Shown here piece after piece: positions 49,193-58,267 of a stretch of DNA of 64,000 nt. Origin of the DNA: Noviherbaspirillum massiliense JC206 (lineage in GTDB: Bacteria > Pseudomonadota > Gammaproteobacteria > Burkholderiales > Burkholderiaceae_D). Where the stretch lies: positions 2,406,380-2,470,379 of the forward strand of contig NZ_HE978634.1 of the NCBI RefSeq assembly GCF_000312045.1. The letters are read 5' to 3'. The notes beneath the pieces were generated by a model. That model had not been told where the DNA came from. It did not search any database and was given only the letters and a program-made list of their open reading frames with translations. The position numbers were made by a program, and so were the translations under genes. Each line of letters begins with the position of its first letter. Position 1 is the stretch's first letter.

Positions 49193-49938
49193 TGTTTTTT
49201 TGTGTCTATAAAAACATCAACCAGCATGGCCGCCGCCATCCCGAGAATGACTGCCGCCAGCAAGCCGAGGCGGTAAGGCATGCCGGCTGCCGCAATCGCG
49301 ACAATGCCGGCAACGATAACACCGGCCAGGGCTGCGACATTGATGATGAGCGGGATCATGACCGCCAGCAGGGCGAGCGTGCCGGCGTAGCCTATTCCCC
49401 AGCTCGGCGGGATACGGCTGGCCAGCAGGATGCCGGCCACCGAACCGGCTTGCCAGGCGCACCAGTTGGGATAGCCGATGCCGAGGAAGAAGCCGTTTTT
49501 TTCTTCGTTGCGGTGTGCCCTACTGCTTGGAAAACGCTGCGGGAAAAAGCCCATGGTGATGTCGGCGTTGAAATAGCCGTACCAGATACGCCGGTACCAC
49601 GGCAGATGAGCGAAGTGCGAGCCAATGCTTGCTGCAAAAATGACAAAGCGCAGATTCACCACCAGCGCGGTGAGAAAAACCACCCAGATCGGCGCATTCG
49701 CCGCAATCAGCGGCAGCGACGCGAGCTGCGCCGAGCCCGCAAAGACGATGAAGGTCATGCCGAGCGATTGCCACACCGTCAGTCCTGACTGCGTCATCGC
49801 GATGCCGGTCACCATACCCCAGGCAAAAATGCCGGGCATGGTTGCGATGCAGGCCTTCAGGCCTTCCCGAAAGGCCTGCCTTTCGGTGAGGGTGGTATCG
49901 AAAGAGGATGCGCCGGCAGTTTGGTCGGAATTGTGCAT
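49189..49938 (-). CDS. azlC: AzlC-like branched-chain amino acid exporter subunit
   Basis: 249 residues from the ATG at 49,938; the longer reading upstream overlaps the ilvE leader and is not credible. REGLKACIATMPGIFAWGMVTGIAM, VFAGSAQLASLPLIA and NLRFVIFAASIGSHF are AzlC signatures, and it has the usual five or six helices. Divergent from ilvE, which makes branched-chain amino acids, so export and synthesis are linked by position. Confidence 0.94.
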   Translation of the reverse strand: MHNSDQTAGASSFDTTLTERQAFREGLKACIATMPGIFAWGMVTGIAMTQSGLTVWQSLGMTFIVFAGSAQLASLPLIAANAPIWVVFLTALVVNLRFVIFAASIGSHFAHLPWYRRIWYGYFNADITMGFFPQRFPSSRAHRNEEKNGFFLGIGYPNWCAWQAGSVAGILLASRIPPSWGIGYAGTLALLAVMIPLIINVAALAGVIVAGIVAIAAAGMPYRLGLLAAVILGMAAAMLVDVFIDTKKQ

Positions 49939-50134
49939 GACTGAAGGTTCAAGTTGCTTCGGTTGCGATGCCAGAACTGCAAGTTGAACTGCATGCGGCG
50001 GGATATTGGACCATGCGGCGCAATCGGACGGAAGAAAGTGGAAGAATTCGGTCGGCCGGTATTCTACCGATGAATGTTCTCGTCCGGCTGAATCCGTTAA
50101 AATCGTGGTTTTGGAACAAATTGGAGAAATTGAC

Positions 50135-51055
50135 ATGTCGATGGCGGACCGCGACGGCAAAATTTGGAAAGATGGCGAACTGATCGAGTGGCGCGACGCC
50201 AAGGTGCACGTGCTGACGCACACCCTGCATTACGGAATGGGCGTATTCGAAGGGGTGCGCGCCTACAAGACGCAGGAAGGCACCGCGATCTTCCGTCTGA
50301 AAGAACATACCCAGCGCCTGTTCAATTCGGCCAAGATCTTCCAGATGAAGGTCCCGTTTGACATGGAAACCATCATGCAGGCGCAGCGCCAGGTGGTACG
50401 CGAGAACAATCTCGAATCCTGCTACCTGCGCCCGCTGGTCTGGATCGGCTCCGAAAAGCTCGGCGTATCCGCCAAGGGCAACACTATCCACGTCGCAATC
50501 GCGGCCTGGCCCTGGGGCGCCTATCTCGGCGAAGACGGCATGACCAAGGGCATCCGCGTGAAGACGTCCTCCTTCAGCCGCCACCATGTCAATGTCTCGC
50601 TGGTGCGGGCCAAGGCTTGCGGTTATTACATCAACTCCATCCTCGCCAATCAGGAAGCCCTGGCTGACGGCTACGACGAGGCGCTGCTGCTCGACACCGA
50701 AGGCTATGTCTCGGAAGGTTCCGGCGAAAACGTCTTCGTCGTCAAGAATGGCAAGATCTATACGCCCGACCTGGCCTCCTGCCTGGACGGCATCACCCGC
50801 GACGCCGTGCTGACGATGGCGCGCGACCTCGGCATCGAAGTGATTGAAAAGCGCATCACCCGCGACGAAGTGTACTGCTGCGACGAAGCCTTCTTCACCG
50901 GCACTGCCGCTGAAATCACGCCCATCCGCGAACTGGACAACCGCCAGATCGGCGAAGGCAAGCGCGGCCCGATCACCGAGAAGCTGCAGACCCTGTTCTT
51001 CGACGTGGTGGCAGGCAAGGCGCCCCAGTACAAGCACTGGCTGACCCTGGTCTAA
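50135..51055 (+). CDS. ilvE: Branched-chain amino acid aminotransferase
   Basis: Class IV PLP aminotransferase for Leu/Ile/Val. Start at ATG 50,135 behind GGAG with eight-base spacing; 306 residues. HYGMGVFEGVRAYKT, SLVRAKACGYYINSILA with the PLP lysine, and EGYVSEGSGENVFVV are diagnostic. Next to azlCD on the opposite strand; followed by a zinc-ribbon gene 17 bp later. Confidence 0.96.
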   Translation: MSMADRDGKIWKDGELIEWRDAKVHVLTHTLHYGMGVFEGVRAYKTQEGTAIFRLKEHTQRLFNSAKIFQMKVPFDMETIMQAQRQVVRENNLESCYLRPLVWIGSEKLGVSAKGNTIHVAIAAWPWGAYLGEDGMTKGIRVKTSSFSRHHVNVSLVRAKACGYYINSILANQEALADGYDEALLLDTEGYVSEGSGENVFVVKNGKIYTPDLASCLDGITRDAVLTMARDLGIEVIEKRITRDEVYCCDEAFFTGTAAEITPIRELDNRQIGEGKRGPITEKLQTLFFDVVAGKAPQYKHWLTLV

Positions 51056-51072
51056 TCCCTTCGGAGCATGCA

Positions 51073-51279
51073 ATGAGTGAAGTGACGAAAAAACCGCCGA
51101 TGAGCTTCGTCGAGATCGATGGCAAGGATTTGCCCGCGTTTTGCCCCAACCCGGCTATGCCCGTCTGGTCTTCCCATCCAAGGGTCTTTCTCGACCTGGC
51201 GCACAAGGGTGAAGGCAAGTGCCCGTATTGCGGAACGGTGTACCGGCTCAAGCCGGGGAGCGTGGTTGCCGGCCATTGA
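51073..51279 (+). CDS. Zinc-ribbon (CHCC) domain protein
   Basis: 68 residues. Zinc ligands FCPN..., HPRVFLDL and CPYCGTVYRL match the zf-CHCC family, related to NDUFS6 of complex I. CGGAG lies six bases before the ATG. Co-directional with ilvE. Role unknown in bacteria. Confidence 0.9.
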   Translation: MSEVTKKPPMSFVEIDGKDLPAFCPNPAMPVWSSHPRVFLDLAHKGEGKCPYCGTVYRLKPGSVVAGH

Positions 51280-51331
51280 TGCCAGCTTGAGGCAAGAAGC
51301 CTCTTCCATAACTCGGCAGCGAAAGTAATGC

Positions 51332-51394
51332 AGCCCGGATGGAACGCAGTGGAATCGACCGGCACTTCCGGGTTTCACGGCGCTCTTCCGGGCT
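51332..51394. repeat. Inverted repeat of a REP-like type
   Basis: AGCCCGGA / TCCGGGCT arms flank 47 bases that contain further CCGG-rich segments. This kind of palindrome after a small gene resembles REP/terminator elements. No T run. Confidence 0.45.
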
Positions 51395-51516
51395 GTGTTC
51401 ATTGCAGCAATACAAGCGCTATATCCCGCCGCCTCCGCAGGCAGGCTTGCCCTATACTGTCCTATCCGCGAGTGGTTCCATGACCATTCTGCACGGAAAA
51501 GGAGATGCCTCACACC

Positions 51517-51948
51517 ATGTCTATTTCCAGCAAGATTTTCAACACCGCAGAAGAAACGGAATCCGCCTTCTATGACGCCATCCGGCGCGCTGATCTCGAC
51601 GCCGTCATGGCACTCTGGGCGGATGAGGAAGACATCGTGTGCATTCATCCGGGTGCGCGGCGCCTGATCGGCCATGCGGCCATTCGCGCTTCCTGGGAAT
51701 CCATGTTCGAGCAAGGCGGGATCGATATCCGTCCGATTCAGCTGCACGTGACGCAGAACATGCTGACCTCGGTGCACAGCATCATCGAAGATGTGCAGCG
51801 GGCGGTCGCGCCGCAGTCCGACATTCATATCCTCGCGACCAATGTCTATGCCAAGACGGCGGCCGGCTGGCGCCTCGTCGCGCATCATTCCTCGGTCGTG
51901 CCCGGCGAAGCCCCTTCCGACCGGGCCGTTGCGGCATTGCTGCATTGA
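51517..51948 (+). CDS. SnoaL/NTF2-like protein
   Basis: 143 residues from ATG 51,517 (GGAG 12 bases upstream; the ATG at 51,505 abuts it). ETESAFYDAIRRADLDAVMALWADEEDIVCIHPGARRLIGHAAIRASWESMF is the standard cone-shaped NTF2 fold; a W and H cluster may bind a small ligand. Often annotated as ketosteroid-isomerase-like. Substrate unknown. Ends 11 bp before the YheT-like gene. Confidence 0.85.
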   Translation: MSISSKIFNTAEETESAFYDAIRRADLDAVMALWADEEDIVCIHPGARRLIGHAAIRASWESMFEQGGIDIRPIQLHVTQNMLTSVHSIIEDVQRAVAPQSDIHILATNVYAKTAAGWRLVAHHSSVVPGEAPSDRAVAALLH

Positions 51949-51959
51949 AGGGCGCTGCG

Positions 51960-52934
51960 ATGACTTACTCCGCTCCTCGCTGGCTTCCCGGCGGTCACCT
52001 GCAAACGATTTATCCTGCCACCTGCATCGCCAAGCCGCGGGTGGCGTACCGGCGCGAGCGCTGGGACACGCCGGATGGCGATTTCATCGATATCGACTTT
52101 GTCGACGGCAAGCCGGGGCAGCCTTTCATCGTGCTGTTCCACGGTCTCGAAGGCTCGTCCGACAGCCACTATGCGCGCTCGCTGATGGCGCACATCGCCG
52201 CACTTGGTTGGTCGGGTGCCGTGCCGCATTTCCGCGGCTGCTCAGGAGAACTGAATCTCGCGCCCCGCTTTTACCACTCGGGCGATGCGGCAGAAGTGGA
52301 CTGGATCGTGCGGCGCCTGGCTGGACAACGCAAGGCCGGTCCGGACGCGAAAATCTATGCAGTGGGGGTCTCGCTGGGCGGAAATGCCTTGCTGCGCTGG
52401 CTGGGCGAATCGCAGCATCAGGCGGAGATCGTCGATGCTGCCTGCGCGATTTCGGCGCCGCTCGATCTCGCGGGTGGCGGAGCAGCCCTGTCGCGCGGCG
52501 TGAACATGATCTACACCCGCGTATTCCTGCAGACGCTGAAACCGAAATGCCTGCAAAAGCTCACGCAATTCCCGGACTTGTTCGACGCCGAGCGCATGCT
52601 GCGTGCCCGTAACCTTTACGAGTTCGACAATGTGGTGACAGCGCCGCTGCATGGATTCCGCGACACGGATGACTACTGGCATCGCGCCAGTTCCAAGCAT
52701 GTGCTGTCGGATATCACGGTCCCGACGCTGGTACTCAATGCGCAGAACGATCCCTTCCTGCCGGCACAGCATCTGCCGCGCAGCGCCTCGCCCTTCGTGA
52801 CGCTTGATTATCCGCGTGAAGGCGGCCACGTCGGCTTTGCCATAGGCGGCCCGCCCGGGCGCATCGACTGGCTGCCGCGGCGCATACTTCGTTTCCTTGG
52901 AGGTGAGCATAGCGGGGAGCTGGCCCATGGATGA
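51960..52934 (+). CDS. YheT-like alpha/beta hydrolase
   Basis: 324 residues from ATG 51,960. Family signature PRWLPGGHLQTIYPA at the N-terminus, oxyanion/catalytic segment LFHGLEGSSDSHYARSL, HFRGCSGELN and the nucleophile elbow VGVSLGGNALLRWLGE (Ser). Later NAQNDPFLP (Asp) and HVGF (His) complete the triad. Substrate of this family is not known (esterase activity reported). Overlaps the next gene by 8 bp. Confidence 0.92.
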   Translation: MTYSAPRWLPGGHLQTIYPATCIAKPRVAYRRERWDTPDGDFIDIDFVDGKPGQPFIVLFHGLEGSSDSHYARSLMAHIAALGWSGAVPHFRGCSGELNLAPRFYHSGDAAEVDWIVRRLAGQRKAGPDAKIYAVGVSLGGNALLRWLGESQHQAEIVDAACAISAPLDLAGGGAALSRGVNMIYTRVFLQTLKPKCLQKLTQFPDLFDAERMLRARNLYEFDNVVTAPLHGFRDTDDYWHRASSKHVLSDITVPTLVLNAQNDPFLPAQHLPRSASPFVTLDYPREGGHVGFAIGGPPGRIDWLPRRILRFLGGEHSGELAHG

Positions 52935-53529
52935 CATCGTCAGGCAGGCCATGGCGAAATGGCCGAACGTGCCACATTGCTACGACTGGCTTGCACTGGA
53001 TGCACGCGGCGGATGGCGCATGCGCGACGAGCGCGCTCAGGCTCTGAAACTGCCCGGCGACAGGATCAACAACGCGGCCCTGCTTGGATTCATCAATCGC
53101 AATTACCTGCATGACGAGCGCGGCTGCTGGTATTTCCAGAACGGCCCCCAGCGTGTGTATGTCAACCTGGAAGCGACACCTTATATCGCGCGCACCGATC
53201 CTGAACAGGGTTTCGTACTGCATACCGGTGAGGCCGTGCCGCAGCTCGACGGCGCCTGGTTCACCGAAGACGGCCAGCTCCTGATCCAGTCCGGGCAAAA
53301 GATCGCACTGGTGGACGACCGCGACATGGCGCAATGCCTCGAGGCCTTGCACATGGATGGGAGCGCGATCAATGACGACCAGTTGCTGGAATGGCTCGAT
53401 GATGCGGCAGGAAGCAAGCGCCTCACGTTTTCCTATCGCGGCCGCGAAGTGCCGGTCGGGCGCATGCAAAGGCAGGAGATTGCGGACCATTTCGGCTTCG
53501 TGCAGAAACCTCAGCAGGATCGTGCATAG
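52927..53529 (+). CDS. DUF2946-unlike conserved protein, function unknown
   Basis: 200 residues from ATG 52,927, with GGGGAG seven bases upstream inside the previous gene. MDDIVRQAMAKWPNVPHCYDWLALDARGGWRM begins a protein with many aromatic and charged residues, YFQNGPQRVYVNLEATPYIAR and a C-terminal helix. No signal, membrane segment or recognised motif. Overlap of 8 bp with the YheT-like gene indicates translational coupling. I do not recognise the family. Confidence 0.75.
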   Translation: MDDIVRQAMAKWPNVPHCYDWLALDARGGWRMRDERAQALKLPGDRINNAALLGFINRNYLHDERGCWYFQNGPQRVYVNLEATPYIARTDPEQGFVLHTGEAVPQLDGAWFTEDGQLLIQSGQKIALVDDRDMAQCLEALHMDGSAINDDQLLEWLDDAAGSKRLTFSYRGREVPVGRMQRQEIADHFGFVQKPQQDRA

Positions 53530-53540
53530 ACTGCCAAGCA

Positions 53541-55085
53541 CTACCGCCTCGCCTGGCTATCCTTCATTTCCTCTTTCCAGCTCGCCTGCAGCTCCCGCTC
53601 GCGCGCATCGATCACTGTCTGATCGTAGAAGGTAGCATCGGGTGCGCGGCGCGCGATGCCGAGCTGATCGATTGCCGCCGGCAGGCTGCCTGAAATCGCG
53701 TAGTACTCGGCCAGTGCGATATGCTGCAGCGCCTGCTTGCCTTGCGCGGCATAGGCTTTCGCCAGGCGCTCCTGCAATTCCGGTTCGTGCCGGTACAACT
53801 GGGCCTGGTCACGCAGATAGCGCACTGCCTCGTCATAGCGCCCCGTCGCGACCAGCGCATCAGCATACTGATGGGCGATTCCGCGCGACAGGGGGAACTT
53901 TGCACGGGCTGCATCGGCTTCCTTCAATGCCTCAACCGGGCGATTGGCGGCAAGCTTGATGTCGATCGACAAGCCGGTCAGCACCGGATTCTGCAGCTTT
54001 TCCGAAGACCCCGGGGCCGCGGCGCTGGATTCCTGCAGCAAGGTCTGCGCTTTGTCTGTCGCGCCCTGACGCAGTGCGATAAACGCCAGACCGTACTTGG
54101 CCGCTGCAATTTGCGTCCTGCCTTTTTGCTGCAACTGGTTTTCAAACACCGCCGCGGCATCGCGCATTCCCTGCGCGGTAGGATTTTGCAGCACTCGCAA
54201 GCGGGCGCGGATCAGATGGAAATCGAGGCTGTCGACATGCTGCTTGTAGCGCTGATCGCGGATGCGTGCCTCGATATCGGCCATCCGCTCCGTGGTCAAC
54301 GGGTGCGAGCGCAGGTAAGCAGGCGCCATATCGGAATAGGACCGGGTTGCATTCTGCATGCGGCCGAAGAATGCGATCATTCCCGACGTATCGAAGCCGG
54401 CATCGTCGAGAATCTGCAAGCCCACCCGGTCCGCCTCGCGTTCGGCATCGCGGCTGAAGTTGAGCTGCCTCTGGACCGCCATGCCCTGCCCGCCCAACAG
54501 CAGCGCTGAAGTCGCATCCGGGCTGGAGCGCGACGCCAGTGCCGCCAACACTACTGCGGCCAATGGGATCAGGGAATCCTGGCGCTGCCTGCCCAGCATG
54601 CGTGCGATATGGCGCTGCGCCACGTGGCCGATTTCATGGGCCAGAACCGATGCCAGTTCCGACTCATTCTGCGCCGCAAGGACCAGCGCCGAATGCACGC
54701 CGATGAATCCCCCGGGCAGCGCAAACGCATTGAGGGTCGGATCGCGCACTGCGAAAAAGAAGAAGTCGTATCCCGCCTCGCCACGCGCTTCCGGACGCGC
54801 CGCCACCAGACTGGCACCGAAATTGTTCAGGTATTCAAGCACCACCGGATCATCGAGATAATCGCGGTCGCGCCGGATATCGCGCATCACCTGCTCGCCA
54901 AGCTTGCGCTCCATCAATGGCGAAAGCTCCTCGCGTTCACTATCACCGAGGCTGGGCAAATTCTGTTCCGCATAGGCCATGGAAGGCGCGACTGCCGCCT
55001 GCAACATGCAAAGAATGGCAAGCGCCGTAGCGCCGAGCGCTCTTCGGAATGGACGATGGGAAAGAGAAGAGTTTATCGATTTCAC
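53541..55085 (-). CDS. Periplasmic M48 metalloprotease with TPRs (BepA-like)
   Basis: 514 residues from GTG 55,085 (the only start before the signal peptide; no strong binding site). Signal peptide about 1-39 (ending AYA/EQ), M48 peptidase with HEIGH (H150-H154) and a downstream metal ligand motif ERE-A-D (SRDAEREADRVG), then TPR repeats to the C-terminus. BepA (YfgC) degrades misassembled LptD/BAM substrates in the periplasm of E. coli. Divergent from moaC. Confidence 0.9.
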   Translation of the reverse strand: MKSINSSLSHRPFRRALGATALAILCMLQAAVAPSMAYAEQNLPSLGDSEREELSPLMERKLGEQVMRDIRRDRDYLDDPVVLEYLNNFGASLVAARPEARGEAGYDFFFFAVRDPTLNAFALPGGFIGVHSALVLAAQNESELASVLAHEIGHVAQRHIARMLGRQRQDSLIPLAAVVLAALASRSSPDATSALLLGGQGMAVQRQLNFSRDAEREADRVGLQILDDAGFDTSGMIAFFGRMQNATRSYSDMAPAYLRSHPLTTERMADIEARIRDQRYKQHVDSLDFHLIRARLRVLQNPTAQGMRDAAAVFENQLQQKGRTQIAAAKYGLAFIALRQGATDKAQTLLQESSAAAPGSSEKLQNPVLTGLSIDIKLAANRPVEALKEADAARAKFPLSRGIAHQYADALVATGRYDEAVRYLRDQAQLYRHEPELQERLAKAYAAQGKQALQHIALAEYYAISGSLPAAIDQLGIARRAPDATFYDQTVIDARERELQASWKEEMKDSQARR

Positions 55086-55140
55086 GGTGCTATGATACCT
55101 GCACACGACAATCATTGAAGCCCTTCTGAAATCCTTGCCC

Positions 55141-55647
55141 ATGAACACGAAGAACACGACCGGCGCATCCGAGCCCGGCGAACTGACGCATTTCGACCAG
55201 TCCGGCCAAGCCCATATGGTGGATGTCGGCACGAAGAATGAAACCCATCGGAGCGCTATTGCCACCGGTACCATCCGCATGAAGCCCGAGACACTTGCCA
55301 TCATCCAATCGGGCACCGCTAAAAAAGGCGACGTGCTGGGAATTGCGCGCATCGCCGCCATCATGGGCGCGAAGAAGACTAGCGACTTGATTCCGCTTTG
55401 TCATCCGCTGGCGCTGACGAGAGTTGCAGTCGATTTTGATATCGACACTGAACAGTCAAGCGTGATTTGTAGGGCCCGGGTTGAAACCTATGGCAAGACC
55501 GGCGTGGAGATGGAAGCGCTGACGGCGGTGCAGGTGGGGTTGCTTACTATTTATGACATGTGCAAGGCGGTTGATCGGGGGATGGTGATCTCAGATATAC
55601 ATTTGCTGGAAAAACATGGGGGAAAGTCTGGAAGTTGGGCAACCTAG
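55141..55647 (+). CDS. moaC: Cyclic pyranopterin monophosphate synthase accessory protein
   Basis: Molybdenum-cofactor enzyme forming cyclic pyranopterin monophosphate. Start ATG 55,141, 168 residues. [30 protein letters not shown] and [11 protein letters not shown] are the MoaC active-site motifs. Monocistronic here; convergent with the pilin-ligase gene. No other moa genes in the window. Confidence 0.95.
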   Translation: MNTKNTTGASEPGELTHFDQSGQAHMVDVGTKNETHRSAIATGTIRMKPETLAIIQSGTAKKGDVLGIARIAAIMGAKKTSDLIPLCHPLALTRVAVDFDIDTEQSSVICRARVETYGKTGVEMEALTAVQVGLLTIYDMCKAVDRGMVISDIHLLEKHGGKSGSWAT

Positions 55648-55651
55648 CTTT

Positions 55652-57379
55652 TTATTTCAAACTATTTGGCGAATTAGGTTTGGGAAGTCTCTCAAAAAGA
55701 GCCATGTATCTTGCTGGAGATGCGACAGCCATGCTTTGCCACACTCGGTAGGCTGCAAGATAATCGTTTGGATGCAATCGATTGATCGTAAGCATGGACC
55801 TTATTGCCTCCTCCTGACGATCATTCGATCCATACACTAATGACATACGCATCATAACTGGCGCATAACCAAAGCGTTTTGCGACATGCTCCATAAAACT
55901 AATATCCTCTGGAGACATACCTTCACGAGGCTTCATTTTCGCAAACCGGAAATAATCATAAAAATACGGAAACAAAGTAAAGTTTGGTTTATCAGTCGTA
56001 CCTTCGTCCGCTTTAAGGCCTAACCTTTCCCATCCCATTGCGCGGAAATCCACGACGACACGTCGATAGTCCATGGCGACAGTAATCAAGCCCATCGACA
56101 TAACGCAATAGAGAGCAACAATATAGGTACGGGGCACTTGTATCATTTTCGACCCAAACTGCTCTTGATGAACCATGCCCATGAGTAGAGCCATTGGTAA
56201 TAGCACATACGCATACCAGAGCGGGAACTCCACCATGCTATGTACGAGCACCGCCATAAAAAAGAGCGTTGCAAAGCCCACTTCTTTAGATGAAGCACGC
56301 CGTAGGCATCCAAAATAAAACCAATAGGCCAGCGCACCGAATATCAGAATGGTGACCGGCCATCCCAATTCCGCAGCAAAATTCAGCACGATGTTGTGGG
56401 CATGCTGTACATAGATGCTTGGTTCGAAGTCTGCGCCAATCATTATCTGTTGCGGCCCGAATTCATACCATCCAGCGCCGAACCAGGGATGCGAGAAACT
56501 GACTTCAAGCGCCTGCTGAATCAAAGCAATGCGTTCGGAATGCGTACCGACACGTTCTGCTGCGGAAGCTGCCGACACACCTAACGCTGCGGCAATCGTG
56601 GGCAGCACAATGATCAACACAACATAGCAGGCGACTAATGCAGTCAGCACTTTGGCGGGTATGTTTTTGTATCCTTCCCTGTTCCGCCAGGACCAGGTAA
56701 ACCATGCAAAAATTGGCATGATTAGCCAGCCAATTCTTGATTGAGTGAGAACCAATCCGACCATTAAGAGCAGCACGATTCCAAATGCGACGCTCTTGGA
56801 CAATTTTCCAGCTTGATATAGCCACCAAGCAGATGCAATGGAAATGCAAAAAAGGAGGGCAAGCTGATTGGGTTGCCCGACATTTGCATAAGGACGAGTC
56901 CCTAGCCTGCGTGGCATTCCCATCATAAACGGCAGGTATTCCACGCCCAGGAACTGGCAGCATGCAATTACCAACGACACGGCACCCGCTAACAGATGAG
57001 CGAATGCCAGTATCTTGCAGAGATGGATGGAACCTAATTGCTTGTTTGCCGTAATACCAGCGCCCAGAACGATGGCTATCGTAGCAATCAGAAGGTAAGC
57101 CACTGGCAGAATCGCGTCGCTACTGAATTGCATCATTCCGCCCAAGACCTGCAATATGATCGGCACTGTCAGGCCAGCAGGAACAAGGGCAATCCAGGGA
57201 AGTTGGATTCTTGGTTTTATCTCGGTAGCGACACCGAGTAGTGCAATGGATATTCCGAATATGACTAGCCAGTCGTTATAAAACGCATTGAATGGATACA
57301 CATGGTAGGGCAACAAATACGCGAATACGATTGAGAGCCACAAAAGCACCAAAGATCGTTTCGTTTGTGCGGCGTCCAT
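55652..57379 (-). CDS. O-oligosaccharyltransferase / O-antigen ligase-like (pilin glycosylation)
   Basis: 575-residue membrane protein from ATG 57,379 (the longer reading from 57,475 includes a terminator). N-terminal multi-helix region, central periplasmic loop with AHNIVLNFAAELGWP and SSKEVGFATLFFMAVLVH typical of Wzy/PglL, and a soluble C-terminal domain (YDYFRFAKMKPREG) like Wzy_C_2. It lies directly after the pilin gene, as pilO/tfpO or pglL do, so it probably glycosylates pilin. GC content is visibly lower than in neighbours. Confidence 0.88.
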   Translation of the reverse strand: MDAAQTKRSLVLLWLSIVFAYLLPYHVYPFNAFYNDWLVIFGISIALLGVATEIKPRIQLPWIALVPAGLTVPIILQVLGGMMQFSSDAILPVAYLLIATIAIVLGAGITANKQLGSIHLCKILAFAHLLAGAVSLVIACCQFLGVEYLPFMMGMPRRLGTRPYANVGQPNQLALLFCISIASAWWLYQAGKLSKSVAFGIVLLLMVGLVLTQSRIGWLIMPIFAWFTWSWRNREGYKNIPAKVLTALVACYVVLIIVLPTIAAALGVSAASAAERVGTHSERIALIQQALEVSFSHPWFGAGWYEFGPQQIMIGADFEPSIYVQHAHNIVLNFAAELGWPVTILIFGALAYWFYFGCLRRASSKEVGFATLFFMAVLVHSMVEFPLWYAYVLLPMALLMGMVHQEQFGSKMIQVPRTYIVALYCVMSMGLITVAMDYRRVVVDFRAMGWERLGLKADEGTTDKPNFTLFPYFYDYFRFAKMKPREGMSPEDISFMEHVAKRFGYAPVMMRMSLVYGSNDRQEEAIRSMLTINRLHPNDYLAAYRVWQSMAVASPARYMALFERLPKPNSPNSLK

Positions 57380-57410
57380 TGCATTCCAGGTATCGTTCAA
57401 AAGGCACATC

Positions 57411-57443
57411 AAAAAAAGCGCGGCCATATGGCCGCGCTTTTTT
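57411..57443 (-). terminator. Bidirectional terminator between pilin and ligase
   Basis: Eight-bp palindromic stem GCGCGGCC-ATAT-GGCCGCGC with A7 before and T6 after, so it reads as an intrinsic terminator on both strands; it lies 16 bp after the pilin stop. Confidence 0.92.
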
Positions 57444-57459
57444 AATTTTCTAGATCTTA

Positions 57460-57972
57460 TTACTGGCCGCGGCAAGAACCGGGCAAGTATTTCGCCTCAA
57501 TAGTGGTGCCAGCGCCGCCGCAAATCCACTTGCCAATCGTCTGATCGCCAGTCGGGGGGTTGGTCAGCGCGGTACCATCAGGTTTCATCGGAACGATTGT
57601 AAGGACGTTTTTACCGGCCAATTGCGGAATAGCGGTAGCGTCCGCTGTGATTGTAATAGTACCTGTGCTGCTAACTCTCACAGTTTCAACAAACTTGGAG
57701 GCGTGGGCGCCGCCCGAGCTGCCTGCTTCGCAACCCCAGAAATTAGTGGTGCCATCCGGCAGCGAGCCAGAGGAGGACTGCACGACTTCCGTGACGCTCG
57801 TACGGCAAGCAGAGCCGGCCAGCATCACTTCGGAGATCTTGGCGCGAACAGTGTAGTCCTGATAAGCGGGCAAGGCGACTGCCGCCAAAATACCAATGAT
57901 CGCCACAACGATCATCAATTCGATCAAGGTAAAGCCGCGCTGAGCACGTTGAATCATTTTCATGGATTTCAT
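57460..57972 (-). CDS. Type IV major pilin (PilA/PilE-like)
   Basis: 170 residues. Prepilin leader of 13 residues (ending RG) followed by the mature N-terminus [24 protein letters not shown], with Glu at +5 and the methylated Phe at +1. A pilin globular domain with a C-terminal Cys pair (D-region disulfide) follows. GGGAG lies six bases before the start. Promoter and ligase context identify it as the structural pilin with PglL-type glycosylation. Ser-rich stretch (SSSGSLP) is a possible glycosylation site. Confidence 0.95.
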   Translation of the reverse strand: MKSMKMIQRAQRGFTLIELMIVVAIIGILAAVALPAYQDYTVRAKISEVMLAGSACRTSVTEVVQSSSGSLPDGTTNFWGCEAGSSGGAHASKFVETVRVSSTGTITITADATAIPQLAGKNVLTIVPMKPDGTALTNPPTGDQTIGKWICGGAGTTIEAKYLPGSCRGQ

Positions 57973-58022
57973 TTATTTCTCCCTTTTGGAAACAGACAGA
58001 AAATCTGCCTTGCTCTTCATTG

Positions 58023-58038
58023 AGCAAAGTGCATGCCA
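58023..58038 (-). promoter_or_regulatory. Sigma-54 promoter of the pilin gene
   Basis: On the minus strand TGGCATGCACTTTGCT matches the -24/-12 consensus TGGCAY-N5-TTGCW with the GG and GC separated by 10 bases. The expected start lies about 40 nt before the pilin ATG. Upstream are TGGCA/TGCCA repeats that could bind PilR. Confidence 0.85.
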
Positions 58039-58267
58039 GAAGGAAATACCATAATTAATTAGCTCTTAGATAACTTTGAATGACCAGTTTTGGCAATTTG
58101 GCAGGAACTGAGTGCCAGTTTTTGTCACTTTGGTTAAGGGTGTGACGCGAATGGTCTAGAAATAAAGAAAGGCTTTTTATCCACGAGCCGTTTAGTTACG
58201 TCAACGAAGCACGATTATCAATATTGCCGCGTGGAGTGGCCTTTTTAGAATCCTGTTAAGTACCAAA

